From: Erodium maritimum
Taxonomy: Eukaryota > Streptophyta > Magnoliopsida > Geraniales > Geraniaceae
Direction of reading: 5' to 3'
DNA length: 64,000 nucleotides
Assembly (NCBI GenBank): GCA_963921825.1
Contig: OY997591.1
Coordinates: 32,447,825-32,511,824, forward strand
The position numbers and the translations under genes were made by a program. Positions 11,971-24,461 of this stretch are shown here, in pieces. The notes below the pieces were generated by a model. It ran no database searches and was not told the origin of the DNA. It saw only the letters and a program-made list of their open reading frames with translations. How positions within the stretch are numbered: the stretch's first letter is position 1; every line of letters begins with the position of its first letter.

Positions 11971-14561
11971 TGTAAGAACCGCTCCCGATCAATGACAGTC
12001 AAGTCAGCGGAAAACAGGAATTTAAAAAAAAACTCGAAAAACGGACCGAACGGGGCCAAGACGTCCGATTTTGGCAAATCTGACTAAAAATTATCTATTG
12101 TAAAGTTTGGCTCCAAAATTGAAGCCGAACAATTTTTGTTTTTGGGCCATGATCAAATTCCATCTCTTAAGCCCAGAAGAAATCATTTAGGCCCACTTAT
12201 GAATTAAAGTCCTTTAGTTTGTCTTGTTGGGTACAAATAGTTGGAACATTAGGGTTTCAATGTCATTTGGAGAGAGAGGACATAAAGAACAGATTTTTTC
12301 TTAGCTTTGTGGGCGGCAGCAAGATAGAAAAGAAAAGAGCAGCGGCAAATTTTGGCAAGGAGTGAGTTTTCTGCTACTCCGTTCTTGAGTGATGTTGCAT
12401 CAAAAGGAGAACAATCAAAGGTGTTTTGCTGGATCAATGAAAAGGTTCGTGTTTAATGCTTTTGGTAGCTGTAATTAAAGCAATAAAGGTTTAAATTGTT
12501 TTTATGGAACAATAGTTGCACGAAGAGGGAAGCATAACCCATGCATCACTGAAACCTTTTTTTTTTCTCTCTTCATCTCTTTTCTTGGGTGCTGTGTTAA
12601 GGAGTAAATTATCCATCCTAATCCCACTTTATATTATGACTTAATGATTCTTGGATATGTGGTAGGATAAAGGAGAAACAATTCCTTTTTTTTTTCTTTA
12701 CAGAGTTGTTACACGTGTATGAACATCCAAGGGATTTATGTGGGTATGTATTGATGCTGACCAATATTTAAATGTTGGGGTAGATCTCAAATTCACAGCA
12801 TAGATTAATTTTGTAGATTATCGTCCTGTATTGAGAATTGGGGAATTAGGGTTTGTAATTCGTGAGAATTCGGAAAATGTGGTTAGAAACTTTAATTGCG
12901 AATTTAGAATGCTCGAACCTCGGAATTTGATTTTGTTAAGTGAGGTGGAACAAGTAAATTTAATTAGGAATGATGGAAACGAAAATGGAAATTTTCGGTG
13001 CCCGAGGGACGTTTTTCCGATCACGGGCAGATTAGCCAATCCGGGTGAAACGGGTCATTCCGGGCCCATTTTGACAATGTCAAGTAATTGAGAAGTTTGG
13101 GAGTGATCGGTACTTGTCGGGGTTACATTTAGGCATTAATTTCGTAAAAATCGAAGTTGACTTGCGTATTAAAAAGTGCGTTGTTTCGTCACTTCAGATT
13201 TTACCACCGATCGCGGAAGAGGAGAACTTTAGGCGGGTCGTCGCGAGCGCTTCTGGAGCTACGTTTGGATTTGGAGTGGATTGCGCTTGAGGTAGGGAAT
13301 ATAGCGAATACCGATTTAATTACGGAAAGTTACTAGTTTGCATGTAAAATGATAATAATAAAACCGGAAAGGTCCTAGATTGCATATAGGATGTGATTCA
13401 CTAGAATAATCGCTTTCAATTCTTGGGAAATTGTCGTGCTGGTAGAATGACCATGTCGAGCCTTAGGGTTGTGTGTTCATTGTGATGCCATGATCTATGT
13501 TTGAGATTCATGATGTGTGGTAGCCGTTGATCAGATTGAGAGTCGTAATAAGATTTGCTTGGTGTAGCATGTTGTGGCTATGCGTGGGCAAGTGTGCCGT
13601 GTTTGATGTGTTGTGAACCTTTGGTTGTGATATGATCGGGTGAGTGATAGACCGATTTGTGTGTTATGGTGAGTAGGCCCGGTTGGTACACCGTGGTTGA
13701 ACTATGATATTGTGATGCGTGTTATTCTCTTGATGTGTGTTCCAAGAGGGGTTGTGTCCGGTAGAATACCTACACTGAGAGAGTATGCTGGTGTAGAGTA
13801 TTGAGGACGAGGACGGTTCGACCATTGCCCCGATGCTATGTGGTCCGGGAAGGCGTACGACCGAGGTATGTGCCAGTACGTTATGCTTGAGGCCCCTATT
13901 CTACGTGACGGGAAGACGTCCGACTGAGGGATTTCCGGTCTGGGATGTTACCCCGAGTCTGTGTGACGGGAAGATATCGGGACCGATGCTGTGTGTTCTG
14001 GTATGATATAAATGGGACGGGCTGTGATAGCCGGTGATATTGGAAACCGTTGTGTGGATTATGTGTCTGTTCTGCTGTGTGCTGCTTGCTCGATAATTGG
14101 TTGTGTGCATTTGTTTTAAGGGTGACTATGGCCTCATGAGACTCTATGGTGATTGGTAAATCCCGGGAACGTTGTTAGTAGTTATGCCTTGCTAGTATGC
14201 CCTAATTAAACGGTTACTCGTGGTATTGAACTGATGTTCATAACCTTAACTACTTTTCCTACTGAGCGAAAGCTCACCCCATACCTTGTTGTCTTTCAGG
14301 TGTTGAGCAGGATCTGTACTAGCAGGATTCTCAGCGTTTGGGAGCCAACGAGAGTCTTGTCTAGGGTCTAGTGATGTACCGTTTACTTTTACTAAACTCT
14401 TTTACTATGTGTTTTGCCGAGCTGTTGACTCGTGTTATTACTTGGAACTTTAAACTGTTATTTGAGACTCGTTTTGGTTTTAAACGGCTTTATTGTCTTT
14501 TATTATGTATTACTTTTAATTCACGTCTCGAGTCCGGCCAAACCAGATTTGGGGCGTGACA
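11971..14561 (+). mobile_element. Ty3/gypsy-type solo LTR, 2591 bp, TSD CCGCA
   Basis: It begins TGTAAGAACC and ends GGGGCGTGACA, with CCGCA at both 11966-11970 and 14562-14566. There is no internal region. It lacks the 57-bp minisatellite of the longer LTR subfamily and matches the fragment at 1-349. In the middle (about 13800-14000) a loosely repeated GTGACGGGAAGA-type motif is visible. It sits in CACTA DNA, so it post-dates the CACTA insertion. Confidence 0.92.
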
Positions 14562-14649
14562 CCGCATAAATCACAAATCAAAACCTTAAAGCAGTAATTC
14601 CTAAACCACAAATCAGTGAGGACAGGATAACACCTAAACTATGTATTAC

Positions 14650-16025
14650 TTATGTCCAAATATATATATATATATATCATCATTAACAATAAAATTAAAG
14701 CGGCTTTATATTACTTATGTGTTGGAGTAATATATCGATGTGTGATCTGATCTATGCCCACAATGCGAATAAAACCATAGATCGAGATAGATCACACTCG
14801 ATGGGTCCCTAGTCAACAAAGCTTCACTAAAAGCGACTAGTATGAAAGATGGCTCTTTATGGCTTACGCTCTATTAGTCATTGGAATGGGATTCCGGAGT
14901 CTGATCATTGATATCATGTGGGACATGATATTGGACGACCCGCCTTGACTATGTGCCATAGATTAAGTCATGAACATATTCAGTGTCATAGCTTGTCATA
15001 AATCCTTATACCAAGGAGTCTTTGTGATCGTTATGTGGTCAACAACTGAGTTTGACCTGAGCCTAACGTTGTTTGTAACATGACTTCCATAACGGTCAGG
15101 ATTGGCTTGGGGACGGGCTACATGAGTGACACGAATGACGGCTAAGGGATTTATCCCTCATACTGAGGTATGAGAAAGATATCGGTTCTCGGCCGCTTGA
15201 TCGAGAGTGACTGAAAGAATAGCATGGTCATGCACATGATACTGAGTATCATATATTCAGTCATCTCACATATCAAGGAACAGTGATTGAGAATAATAAG
15301 GATGACGGCTCTATGCCTTATCTCAATCAGGATATCGGAGATAAAAAGGATAATGACAGGGACGACGGAAAGGTTAGAATCGACAGGGTCGATTCGTTAT
15401 GCAGTCTCAGGCAATACTAAAGTCTCGTTAGTTTCCACTTAAATAGGATCAAGTAAAATGGGATTTTACGTTGATCTATTGACATGCATAAACCTAAGGG
15501 TCACACCGGGGGGTGAAACACTATGACACATTTATGGAGAATGGCCAAAAGGGAGTTTTCTCGGGACATGATCAAAATTGGGTTTTGGGTCACATTCCCA
15601 TAAGTGAATAGGACTTTACAGATCGAGACAAGGCTTGGAGTCTTGGGATTGATCACGTCGGATAATGTTGGACATTTCCGGTATGGAAGGCTTGGAGGCG
15701 ATTAGTGAATCACGGGACCTCGTTGGAAATGACCATAGGCCATGTTCCAAGAGGCCCATGAAAGGCCCATGCAACCAAGGCCCATGGAACTAATTAATCA
15801 AGTCTTGATTAATTAGGACTAAGTAAGCATGAAAAAGATTAAGGTGTTGGTGATTCACCACCTAACCCCATCTTGTCTAGCCATACTTTGTCCTATTTAC
15901 ACCTTACTTGTCACCATGCTTGTCCCATGCCTTTAGTTGGACAAGTATGGAGTTTGTTATGTTTAAGTCATCATTTTTTAACATAACAAACACAAGACAA
16001 GAATAAGAAACACAAATTTTCCCTC
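14650..16025 (+). mobile_element. Truncated copia LTR, plus orientation (probable 5' LTR of element B)
   Basis: It matches the copia LTR from about base 33 to base 1410. The TGTTAGTC start and the last 275 bp are missing. Orientation and order fit a role as the 5' LTR of element B, whose gag begins at 33721 on the same strand. It forms an inverted repeat with 16527-17920. In the middle of the LTR (about 14740-15190) it shares many otherwise private bases with that opposite arm. A TA run lies at 14663-14680. Confidence 0.7.
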
Positions 16026-16526
16026 CTCTCCATAGGGGCGGAAACAGGAATATAATTTAGGGTGTTCCATCGAAAATTGTTAGATACATTACAAAAAAAA
16101 ATATTAAAATTATACTCATAAAATAATTAGATTATTTTGTGTTTTTCGTTCTGTAATTCGTATGTTACAAGTGAAAAGAAATCAAATACCCACTAGATTT
16201 ACTCACACGGTGGCAAGGTTTGCAGAAAGCTCAGGGATGCGCTACCGAGGTTCCGCTGAAGAGGGTTTCAAGAAGGTCGAAGCGGCTCCGGGCCCCCACC
16301 ATAGTAGCAGAACTCCTGGCCCTATTGGAGTCACTGAATCGCCATTCCTTTGTTTCTCTACTTTTTGCTTTTTGTTATTTTCTTTCTATCCTAACTGTTA
16401 TGGGTTAGGGTATTTGCTTCTTGTATTTTCTTCTTTATTAATGCATTTATTTTTATCTGATAAAAAAAATACCCTTAAACCCCTCTGAATCTGTCTCTGA
16501 TGGCGAAGAAAAGCGTGTGTCTTGTA
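16026..16526. other. Spacer of the inverted LTR pair, foreign sequence with poly(A)-like stretch
   Basis: About 500 bp that matches neither LTR. It opens AGGGGCGGAAACAGGA and closes near AACCCCTCTGAATCTGTC, which are weakly inverted relative to each other, as at the ends of some small plant transposons. Inside, 16330-16475 is T-rich and ends in GATAAAAAAAAT, like a polyadenylated 3' end. The short open frames here have no recognisable product. Identity unknown. Confidence 0.4.
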
Positions 16527-17920
16527 GGGAGAGAGGGAGAGAAGTTGTGTTTTCTATTCTTGTCTTGTGTTTGTTATATTGAAAAAAAACGACTTAAACG
16601 TAACAAACCCCATACTTGTCCAACTAAAGGCATGAGACAAGCATGGTGACAAGTCAGGTGTAAATAGGACAAAGTATGGCTAGATAAGATGGGGTTAGCT
16701 GGTGAATCACCAACACCTTAATCCTTGTCATGCTTACTTAGTACTAATTAATCAAGACTTGATTAATTAGTTCCATGGGCCTTGGTTGCATGGGCCTCTT
16801 GGAACATGGCCCGTAGCCATTTCCAACGAGGTCCCGTGATTCGCTCGTCACCTCCAAGCCTTCCATACCGGAAATGTCCAACATTATCCGACGCGATCAA
16901 TCCAAAGACTCCAAGCCTTGTCTCGATCCGTAAAGTCCTATTCACTTACGGGAATATGACCCAAAACCAAGTTTTGGTCATGTCCCGAGACAACTCCCTT
17001 TTGGCCATTCTCCATAAATGTGTCAATGAGTTTCACCCTCCGGTGTAACCCATAGGTTTATGCATGTCAATAGATCAACGTAAAATTCCATTTTACTTGA
17101 TCCTATTTAAGTGGAAACTAACGAGACTTTAGAGTTGCCTGACACTGCATAACGGATCGACCCTGTCGATTCTAACCTTTCCGCCGTCTATGTCAGTATC
17201 CTTTTATCTCCGATATCCTGATTGAGATAAGGTATAGAGCCGTCATCCTTATTATTCTCAATCACTGTTCCTTGATATGTGAGATGACTGAATATATGTT
17301 ACCCAATATCATGTGCATGACCATGCTATTCTTTCAGTCACTCTCGATCAAGCGGCCGAGAACCGATATCTTTCTCATACCTCAGTATGAGGGATAAATC
17401 CCTTAGCCGTCATTCGTGTCACTCATGTAGCCCGTCCCCAAGCCAATCCTGACCGTTATGGAAGTCATGTTACAAACAACGTTAGGCTCAGGTCAAACTC
17501 AGTTGTTGACCACATAACGATCACAAAGACTCCTTGGTATAAGGATTTATGACAAGCTATGACACTGAATATGTTCATGACTTAATCTATGGCACATAGT
17601 CAAGGCGGGTCGTCCAATATCATGTCCCACATGATATCAATGATCAGACTCCGGAATCCCATTCCAATGACTAATAGAGCGTAAGCCATAAAGAGCCATC
17701 TTTCATACTAGTCGCTTTTAGTGAAGCTTTGTTGACTAGGGACCCATCGAGTGTGATCTATCTCGATCTATGGTTTTATTCGCATTGTGGGCATAGATCA
17801 GATCACACATCGATATATTACTCCAACACATAAGTAATATAAAGCCGCTTTAATTTTATTGCTAACGATGATATATACAATGGGATATTTTGGATTGAAC
17901 TACGTGCACTAAGACTAACA
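16527..17920 (-). mobile_element. Left LTR of copia element D (its 3' LTR), truncated
   Basis: It is followed directly by the element D polypurine tract (17921 onward) and ends AGACTAACA at 17920. The outermost 275 bp present in D's other LTR (22931-23205) are missing, so D has no testable left TSD. Its truncation point is nearly the same LTR position at which the inverted arm 14650-16025 stops. Confidence 0.85.
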
Positions 17921-20890
17921 ATCTCCCACTTGCCCTAGTTCCAATCTAAACTCAAATATGTCCCCATCGACTTTACATGTCTAACATGTTTAGGCAGTGA
18001 TAGTGCCTTAGTCAAAGGGTTGGCTATGTTATCATCCGTTGCAATATATGTTATCTTCACTTCACCTCGGTTTAGTATTTCTCTGATGAGGTGGATACGC
18101 CGTAGTAAATGTTTGGATTTGTTATGCGATCTGGCCTTTTAGCTTGCGCAATGGCCCTTGTGTTGTCGCAAAATGGATTCACCAGGCGAAATGGGTTTTT
18201 AATTACACCCAACCCTGCCGTGAATTTCCAAATCCACATAGCCTCCTTAGATGCTTCTGCAACATCCATGCACTTGGCCTCTGTCGTAGATTCGACGACG
18301 GTATCTTGCTTTACGCTCTCCCAGCTAAAGCTCCGCCATTCAGCGCAAACACATATCCCGACTAACTTCTAAAGTCATCTGGATTTGTCTTGGAAAACTA
18401 GCGTCTACTTATCCTTCGACTACTAGTTCAGCATCATCTTTCCTTCGGGTTAGACTGATGTCTACTGGTACAACATAAGACTTACAAGGCGTCCGGTCTC
18501 CTACATGTCATGGCATATATGATCGATCCTGCCCCCAGGCGCATGGGATTCACATCATCCTTTTCAGCTCATCAGGTGTCTTAGGACACTGAGTGTTGTT
18601 GAGAGGAATGCCATGACTAGTGGGTAAGAGTCCTTTCTTTGAATTGAGCATTGAGAGCCTACTCAATGCCTTGTTCACATAGGTTCCCTGACTTAAATCC
18701 AAGACCCTCTTGGTGCTATCTCTACATATCTTAATCCCTAAGATATAAGAAGCATCGCCTAAGTCCTTTATTGAAAAACAGTTCCTCAACCAAGCTTTAG
18801 TCTCGTGCAAGGTCGGGATGTCGTTTTCAATGAGCACCAGAAAGGTAAGCTTGCTCCCACTAGCCTTCTATAAACGCAAGATTCATCCTCGTTCTTGATT
18901 AAGCCAAATCCAATTACAGCGTCATCAAAACGAAGGTTCCAACTCCGAGAAGCTTGTTTCCATCCATAAATGGATTTCAACAACTTACAAATCTTTCCCG
19001 TATTCTTCGGATCGACAAAACCTTGTGGCTGAGACATAAAACGTCCTCAGTCAAACTTCCATTTAGGAAAGCGGTTTTGACATCCACTTGCCATATCTCG
19101 TAATTATGATATGCAGTTATGTCAAGAAGAATTTGGATCGATTTTGACCATAGCCTAGGGAGAAGTTTTCCTCATAGTCAATCCATTGGATCTGCCTATA
19201 ACTTTTCGCCACTAGTCGAGCTTTGTAGGCCAGATGGTTGCATTCCATGTCGATCTTCACCTTGAAGATCCATTTGCATCCGATGGTCCTCACACCATTG
19301 ATAGGATCAACCAGTTCCCGGACTTGGTTGTCCGACATGGATTTCATTTCCTCCCTCATGGCTACCAGCCATAACTCGGAGTCGGGCCCTTCCACGACTT
19401 CCTGAAAGGTGGCTGGATCATTGTGATCCACCATGACTTCATTGTCTCCTCCGGATACCATATCTTGGAGGTGGACGACTGATCCTTTCAGATCGCCTTG
19501 GAACTTCTGGAATTGTAATAGGAATTGGTTCTTACTCTACGACCATCTCTGGCTCCCTTTCTACTGTGTTTAGACGGATCTGTACCATCCTGAATTTCTT
19601 CGCGATGCACAATCCTCCAAATGACGTCTTTGGAAACAAAACTTCTTTTCCATAAAGACCCCACCCCAAGTGACGAACACCATGTTCTCACTGGGTTTGT
19701 AGAAAGTAGTATCCCCTTGTTGCTTTGGGATACCCCACAAAGGTGCATATCTCAGATCTTGGTTCGAGCTTAGTCGAAACCAAATGTTTCACATAAGCCT
19801 CGCAACAACAAATCTTTAGGAAGGACAAAGTGGGCATCTTCCCATGCCATTTCTAAAATGGTGTCCCTTCCACAACCTTTGTCGGAGCCCGATTCACTAT
19901 GAATGCGGTCGTCTCTAGAGCATAACACAAGAAAGAGATTGGGAGATCAGTCCAACTGATCATGTATCGGACCGTATCCAATAAAGTCCGATTTCTCCGC
20001 TCGGATCCCGCTCTCCACCAGATGATCTAAAAACTCTGTGGTTAAGTATTTTCCACCTCGATCCAATCGAAGTGTCTTAATACTTTTCCCGAGACGGTTT
20101 TCTACTTCAGTCTCTTGAACTATTTGAATTTATCAAAAAGCTTCAGACTTATGTCTTATTGAACAGACATAACCATATCTACTATAATCGTTAGTAAATG
20201 TGATGAAGTAGCTAAAACCCCTCTTGCCTAGCGAACCTATTGGTCTACACACATCCGAGTGTATCAGCCCCAATAATTTACCCGCTCTTTCACCGCGACC
20301 AATAAAGGGCGCTTTAGTCATTTTTCCCATCAAACAAGCCTTGCACCTATCGATCGAATGGAATTCGAATGGACCTGAAAACCCGCACTGTTGAAGTGCT
20401 GATAGACGCTTCTTTTTTGTGCGGCCCAAATGACAGTGCCATAACAGAGTTAGGTTTAAATCGTTGTATTTAGACCTCTTGGTATTAACCTAATATATAG
20501 AACTTGAGGCATTGTTACCCATATCTAATATGTGCAATCCTCCAACCAAGTTAGTACTAGCATAATATATATTATTGCATCGAACATTGAAAACTCTATT
20601 TCCAATATTAACATTATATCCTTCCTTTTCAAACACGGATACATATATAATATTCCTACTGAAAGTAGGTATGCAATATACATTATACAATACTAAGACA
20701 AGGCCACTTGGTAAAGCAGGACTCATGGATCCTACAGCAGTTACCATAACTCTGAGGTCCACTTCGTGCTTTCAAAACCTCTCCTACTTTCAGCTACTAT
20801 ACGTTAGTGCATGTGTGAGATTTAGTCCTGGTATCTAATACCCATGAATCTTTGGAAGTAGAGAGATGTAGCTCTATATACTTAATACCA

Positions 20891-21034
20891 GATGAAGGAA
20901 CGGTCCCACCGCCATTCCTTAGATCATCCAGGTTTCCTGATAAAGACGCAGTCCTACTGCCCTTCTTCAGATCATCCAGGCTATCTAATGAACGCGCAGT
21001 CCCACTGCCCTTCTTTAGATCAGCCGTAAACTTC
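20891..21034 (-). repeat. 48-bp triplication in gag of element D
   Basis: Three tandem copies of 48 bp (16 codons) just after the zinc-knuckle region, encoding variants of DDLKKG followed by PSS. Elements A and B have one copy. Element C has the same triplication at 44806-44949, so it arose in a common ancestor of C and D. Confidence 0.85.
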
Positions 21035-22917
21035 CTATAATCCTGGTTCCACTGATCAGATTGTTGGCAGTAGAAGCAAACATTCTCAGGTGTCTCATCT
21101 TTACCGCCAAGTGCGCATGGGCCCCGCCCTTGCCAATCCCAATTCCCTTGTTGACCATCAGAATATCCTTGGATCTCTGATCCCTGATATTCTTCTCAGC
21201 AATTAGTGACACTTCATGTAACTCTGATATGGTCTTAGAGACAGCCTTATGAAGGACATATTCTTTTCGTTCAGACTTGAGGACTATCCTCAAAATTCTG
21301 TACCAGTCCAAATAGTTTGTCTAATTTAGTTTGACCCTGTCAAGAATGGTTTTTAATGACAAACTGTTAATGTTCGCTGAATTTGTCATTTGATCTACAA
21401 CAAATAAAATTCAATCAGTAAACTGAATAAATTTTATGAAGATCAAGCTTAAACGCCCAACAATCGATTTTATACCTTTAGAATCTAAAACAAAGATCCT
21501 TGATTCACTCGATCAAGCTGAACAAAGCCTCAGCACTCAATCGAGCTATGTAGGTAGGACCTCGTCCAATCACATCCAATGTGACTCTTGGCTGGGGTAT
21601 GTACTTAACTACACGGCTTACCCTATCTGATACACTAGCTCAACCCTAGCTGAGAATCGTAGTCGGGTCCACCAATTTTCAACTATGACCCGCCACTATG
21701 TAGGTGCTCCGCTAAGGCGCACGACACCCACATATGTCGTCTAAACCTACTACCCTGCTTTCCCATGGATTCTCCGCTAAGGCGCACGACACCCATATGA
21801 CGGGTAGGTAGTAAAGTGTTGATAATTGGGAGATATCGGACATGACCCGTTTTTACTTGTCCGGTTTTGTTTAAAACTTTTGGCACATCCTAGATGCGAT
21901 GAGCACATCAACTACATTCCAAATGTAATGATGCGACCAATTACATCCAATGTAATTCTTCCTTCAAACCCGTCAACTACATCGAATGTAATGACGGTCC
22001 TAAGGGCTCACAAACAAGGATTAAAATTCCAATTTTATCTATGCATGTGAGGTGATATGCTCGGTAAATAAAGTTAAGCATGTCATTCTAATCCAAAACA
22101 TAGAATTAATCATGCATAAACTAAAACAAGCATAAAGCGATAAATGTGCACAAAATAGCCCCCTAAACTAACTCCCACTAGCTTCTTGAGCTCCATCGAC
22201 TTCAAGCCGATGCCAACACCCGAAAAGCCACCAAATGACCTTTTTGCCCTTTCTTCGTCTTAAGAAAAAAATTACAATTTAATACACGACTCGCTGGTCG
22301 GGAATAAATAAATATTACAAACAAGTGGTTCGACGACCACACCTTGAAAGAATAATTACACGCTAACTTTAACGGCTCGCAGGCCGTGAAAAGCGATAAA
22401 TAATTAAATTGAGCTCCGGGCTATTATGTACACCATGCCAACATCACATCACACATCGTGTTATCAAAAAAGCATGTTATCAAACATCAAGTGATTTTCC
22501 GGTATTAATTAATAGCCAAGTTTCAAATTTTTTTGATGCTCGGTTTACTGAAACCGTTCAAAAATGAAACTTTTGAACATTTGATCTTCGAGTTCGTCAT
22601 GACGGTTCCAAACTCGTCATAACTAACAAAACGGTTTAGCCTTGGCATATAAACCATCCAATGGTCATGCTTGGCCTAGCTCCGTTCAATGGAGCCCCGT
22701 TCGGTCCCGGTTTCGGCTCCCCGAGAATCCCGTTCCTGTGACCCAAACAATCAAATTTTTTTCAAAAATTCCAGATTTGATTTTTTTTAAAAAAATTCAT
22801 TTTTCATGCTTTAAACCCATAAACAAGAATTTAAAACATGTTATCAAACAATTTGGCAAATTAACATGTCAAAACCGAAACTTTCAACACCGTCTTGTGA
22901 ATCCCGAAGGTAGCACG

Positions 22918-22929
22918 ACTCTGATACCA
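22918..22929 (-). promoter_or_regulatory. Primer-binding site of element D
   Basis: On the minus strand it reads TGGTATCAGAGT, complementary to the 3' end of plant initiator tRNA-Met with one mismatch to the canonical TGGTATCAGAGC. It lies one base inside the LTR boundary at 22931. Confidence 0.88.
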
Positions 22930-22930
22930 C

Positions 22931-24461
22931 TGTTGTGTCACGAGGTAGGGTTGGAGATGAACCAACTCGCAGCGGAAAATCAATGAAAACAAAGAGACGA
23001 TTAAAACCATGAAACAACTAACAAAGAATGGATTCACAAGAGAAAAATTCAGCACTATTTCTTACCAAAACAAGAACACCGGTTAACGAATGATTGACTT
23101 GAGTCTCCAAGATGCCTACATATCCACATGGGAATCAAAGCCACGTAGTTCTTCTCTTTGAGGACTCAAGAACAGAAAATTGGAGGTGGGAGTTTGCCAA
23201 ACCCGAAATTGTAGGGAGAGAGGGAGAGAAGTTGTGTTTTCTATTCTTGTCTTGTGTTTGTAATGTCGAAAAAAATGACTTAAACATACCAAACCCCATA
23301 CTTGTCCAACTAAAGGCATGGGACAAGCATGGTGGCAAGTAAGGCGTAAATAGGACAAAGTATGGCTAGATAAGATGGGGTTAGGTGGTGAATCACCAAC
23401 ACCTTAATCCTTGTCATGCTTACTTAGTACTAATTAATCAAGACTTGATTAATTAGTTCCATGGGCCTTGGTTGCATGGGTCTTTCATGGGCCGTGGCTA
23501 TTTCCAACGAGGTCCTGTGATTCGCTCGTCGCCTCCAAGCCTTCCAAACCGAAAATGTCCAAATTTATACGACGCGATCAATCCCAATACTCCAAGTCTT
23601 GTCTCGATCCGTAAAGTCCTATTCACTTACGGGCACATGACCCAAAACCTAGTTTTGGTAATGTCCCGAAACAACTCCCTTTTGGCCATTCTCCATAAAT
23701 GTGTCAATGAGTTTCACCCTCCGGTGTGAACCTTAGGTTTATGCATGTCAATAGATCAACGTAAAATCCCATTTTACTTGATCCTATTTAAGTGGCAACT
23801 AACGAGACTTTAGTATTGCCTGACACTGCATAACGGATCGACCCTGTCGATTCTAACCTTTCCGCCGTCTATGTCACTATCCTTTTATCTCCGATATCAT
23901 GATTGAGATAAGGCATAGAGTCGTCATCCTTATTATTCTCAATCAATGTTCCTTGATATGTGAGATGACTAAATATATGATACCCAATACATGTGCATGA
24001 CCATGCTATTCTTTCAATCACTCTCTGATTTCCCATACCTTAGTATGAGGGATAAATCCCTTAGCCGTCTTTCGTGTCACTCATGTAGCCCGTCCCCAAG
24101 CCAATTCTAGTCGTTATGGAAGTCTTGTTACGGACAATGTTAGGCTCAGGTTAAACTCAGTTGTTGACTACATAGCGATCACAAAGACTCCTTGGTCTAA
24201 GGATACATGACAAGATACGACACTGAATATGTTCATGATTTAATCTATGGCACATATTCAGGGTGGGTTGTCCAATATCATGTCCCACATGATATCTATG
24301 GTCAGACTCCGGAATCTCATTCCAATGACTAACATAACGTAAGCCATAAAGAGCCATCTTTCATACTTGTCGCTTTTAGTGAAGCTTTGTTGACTAGGGA
24401 CCCATCGAGTGTGATCTATCTCGATCTATGGTTCTATTCGCATTGTGGGCATAGATCAAAT
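22931..24461 (-). mobile_element. Right LTR of element D (5' LTR), larger part
   Basis: It starts TGTTGTGTCACGAGG on the plus strand and runs to the CAAAT where element A inserted. The remaining end is 33407-33523, finishing AGACTAACA. The full LTR would be about 1.65 kb. Its sequence differs from the D left LTR at many sites, including a short deletion near 24027, so the insertion is old. Confidence 0.88.

Larger units (their letters stand above)
17921..22930 (-). pseudogene. Element D internal region: defective gag-pol
   Basis: Minus-strand fragments in the expected order. They are a gag start cut short after about 50 residues and joined to the KTISELHEV segment, a broken zinc knuckle (CFYCQQSDQW, with the His and last Cys lost), a protease-integrase stretch (integrase CKACLMGK about 20330, IHSDVC about 20255), RT fragments (about 19460-18550) and RNase H (18269-18072). 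RT lacks 21 bp at 18834/18835, which in element A encode LYVDDIL. Another 76 bp are missing at 18447/18448, which shifts the frame. Numerous stops add to this. No functional product is possible, yet the element had moved, so proteins must have come from elsewhere. Confidence 0.88.

Noticed and set aside
12831..13091. 86-codon open frame in the solo LTR
   Set aside because: The matching segments of the other gypsy LTRs are not open in the same frame over the same length; treated as chance.
16162..16488. Protein-coding gene in the inverted-repeat spacer
   Set aside because: 108 codons of low-complexity and hydrophobic sequence with no domain, running into an A-rich tail.
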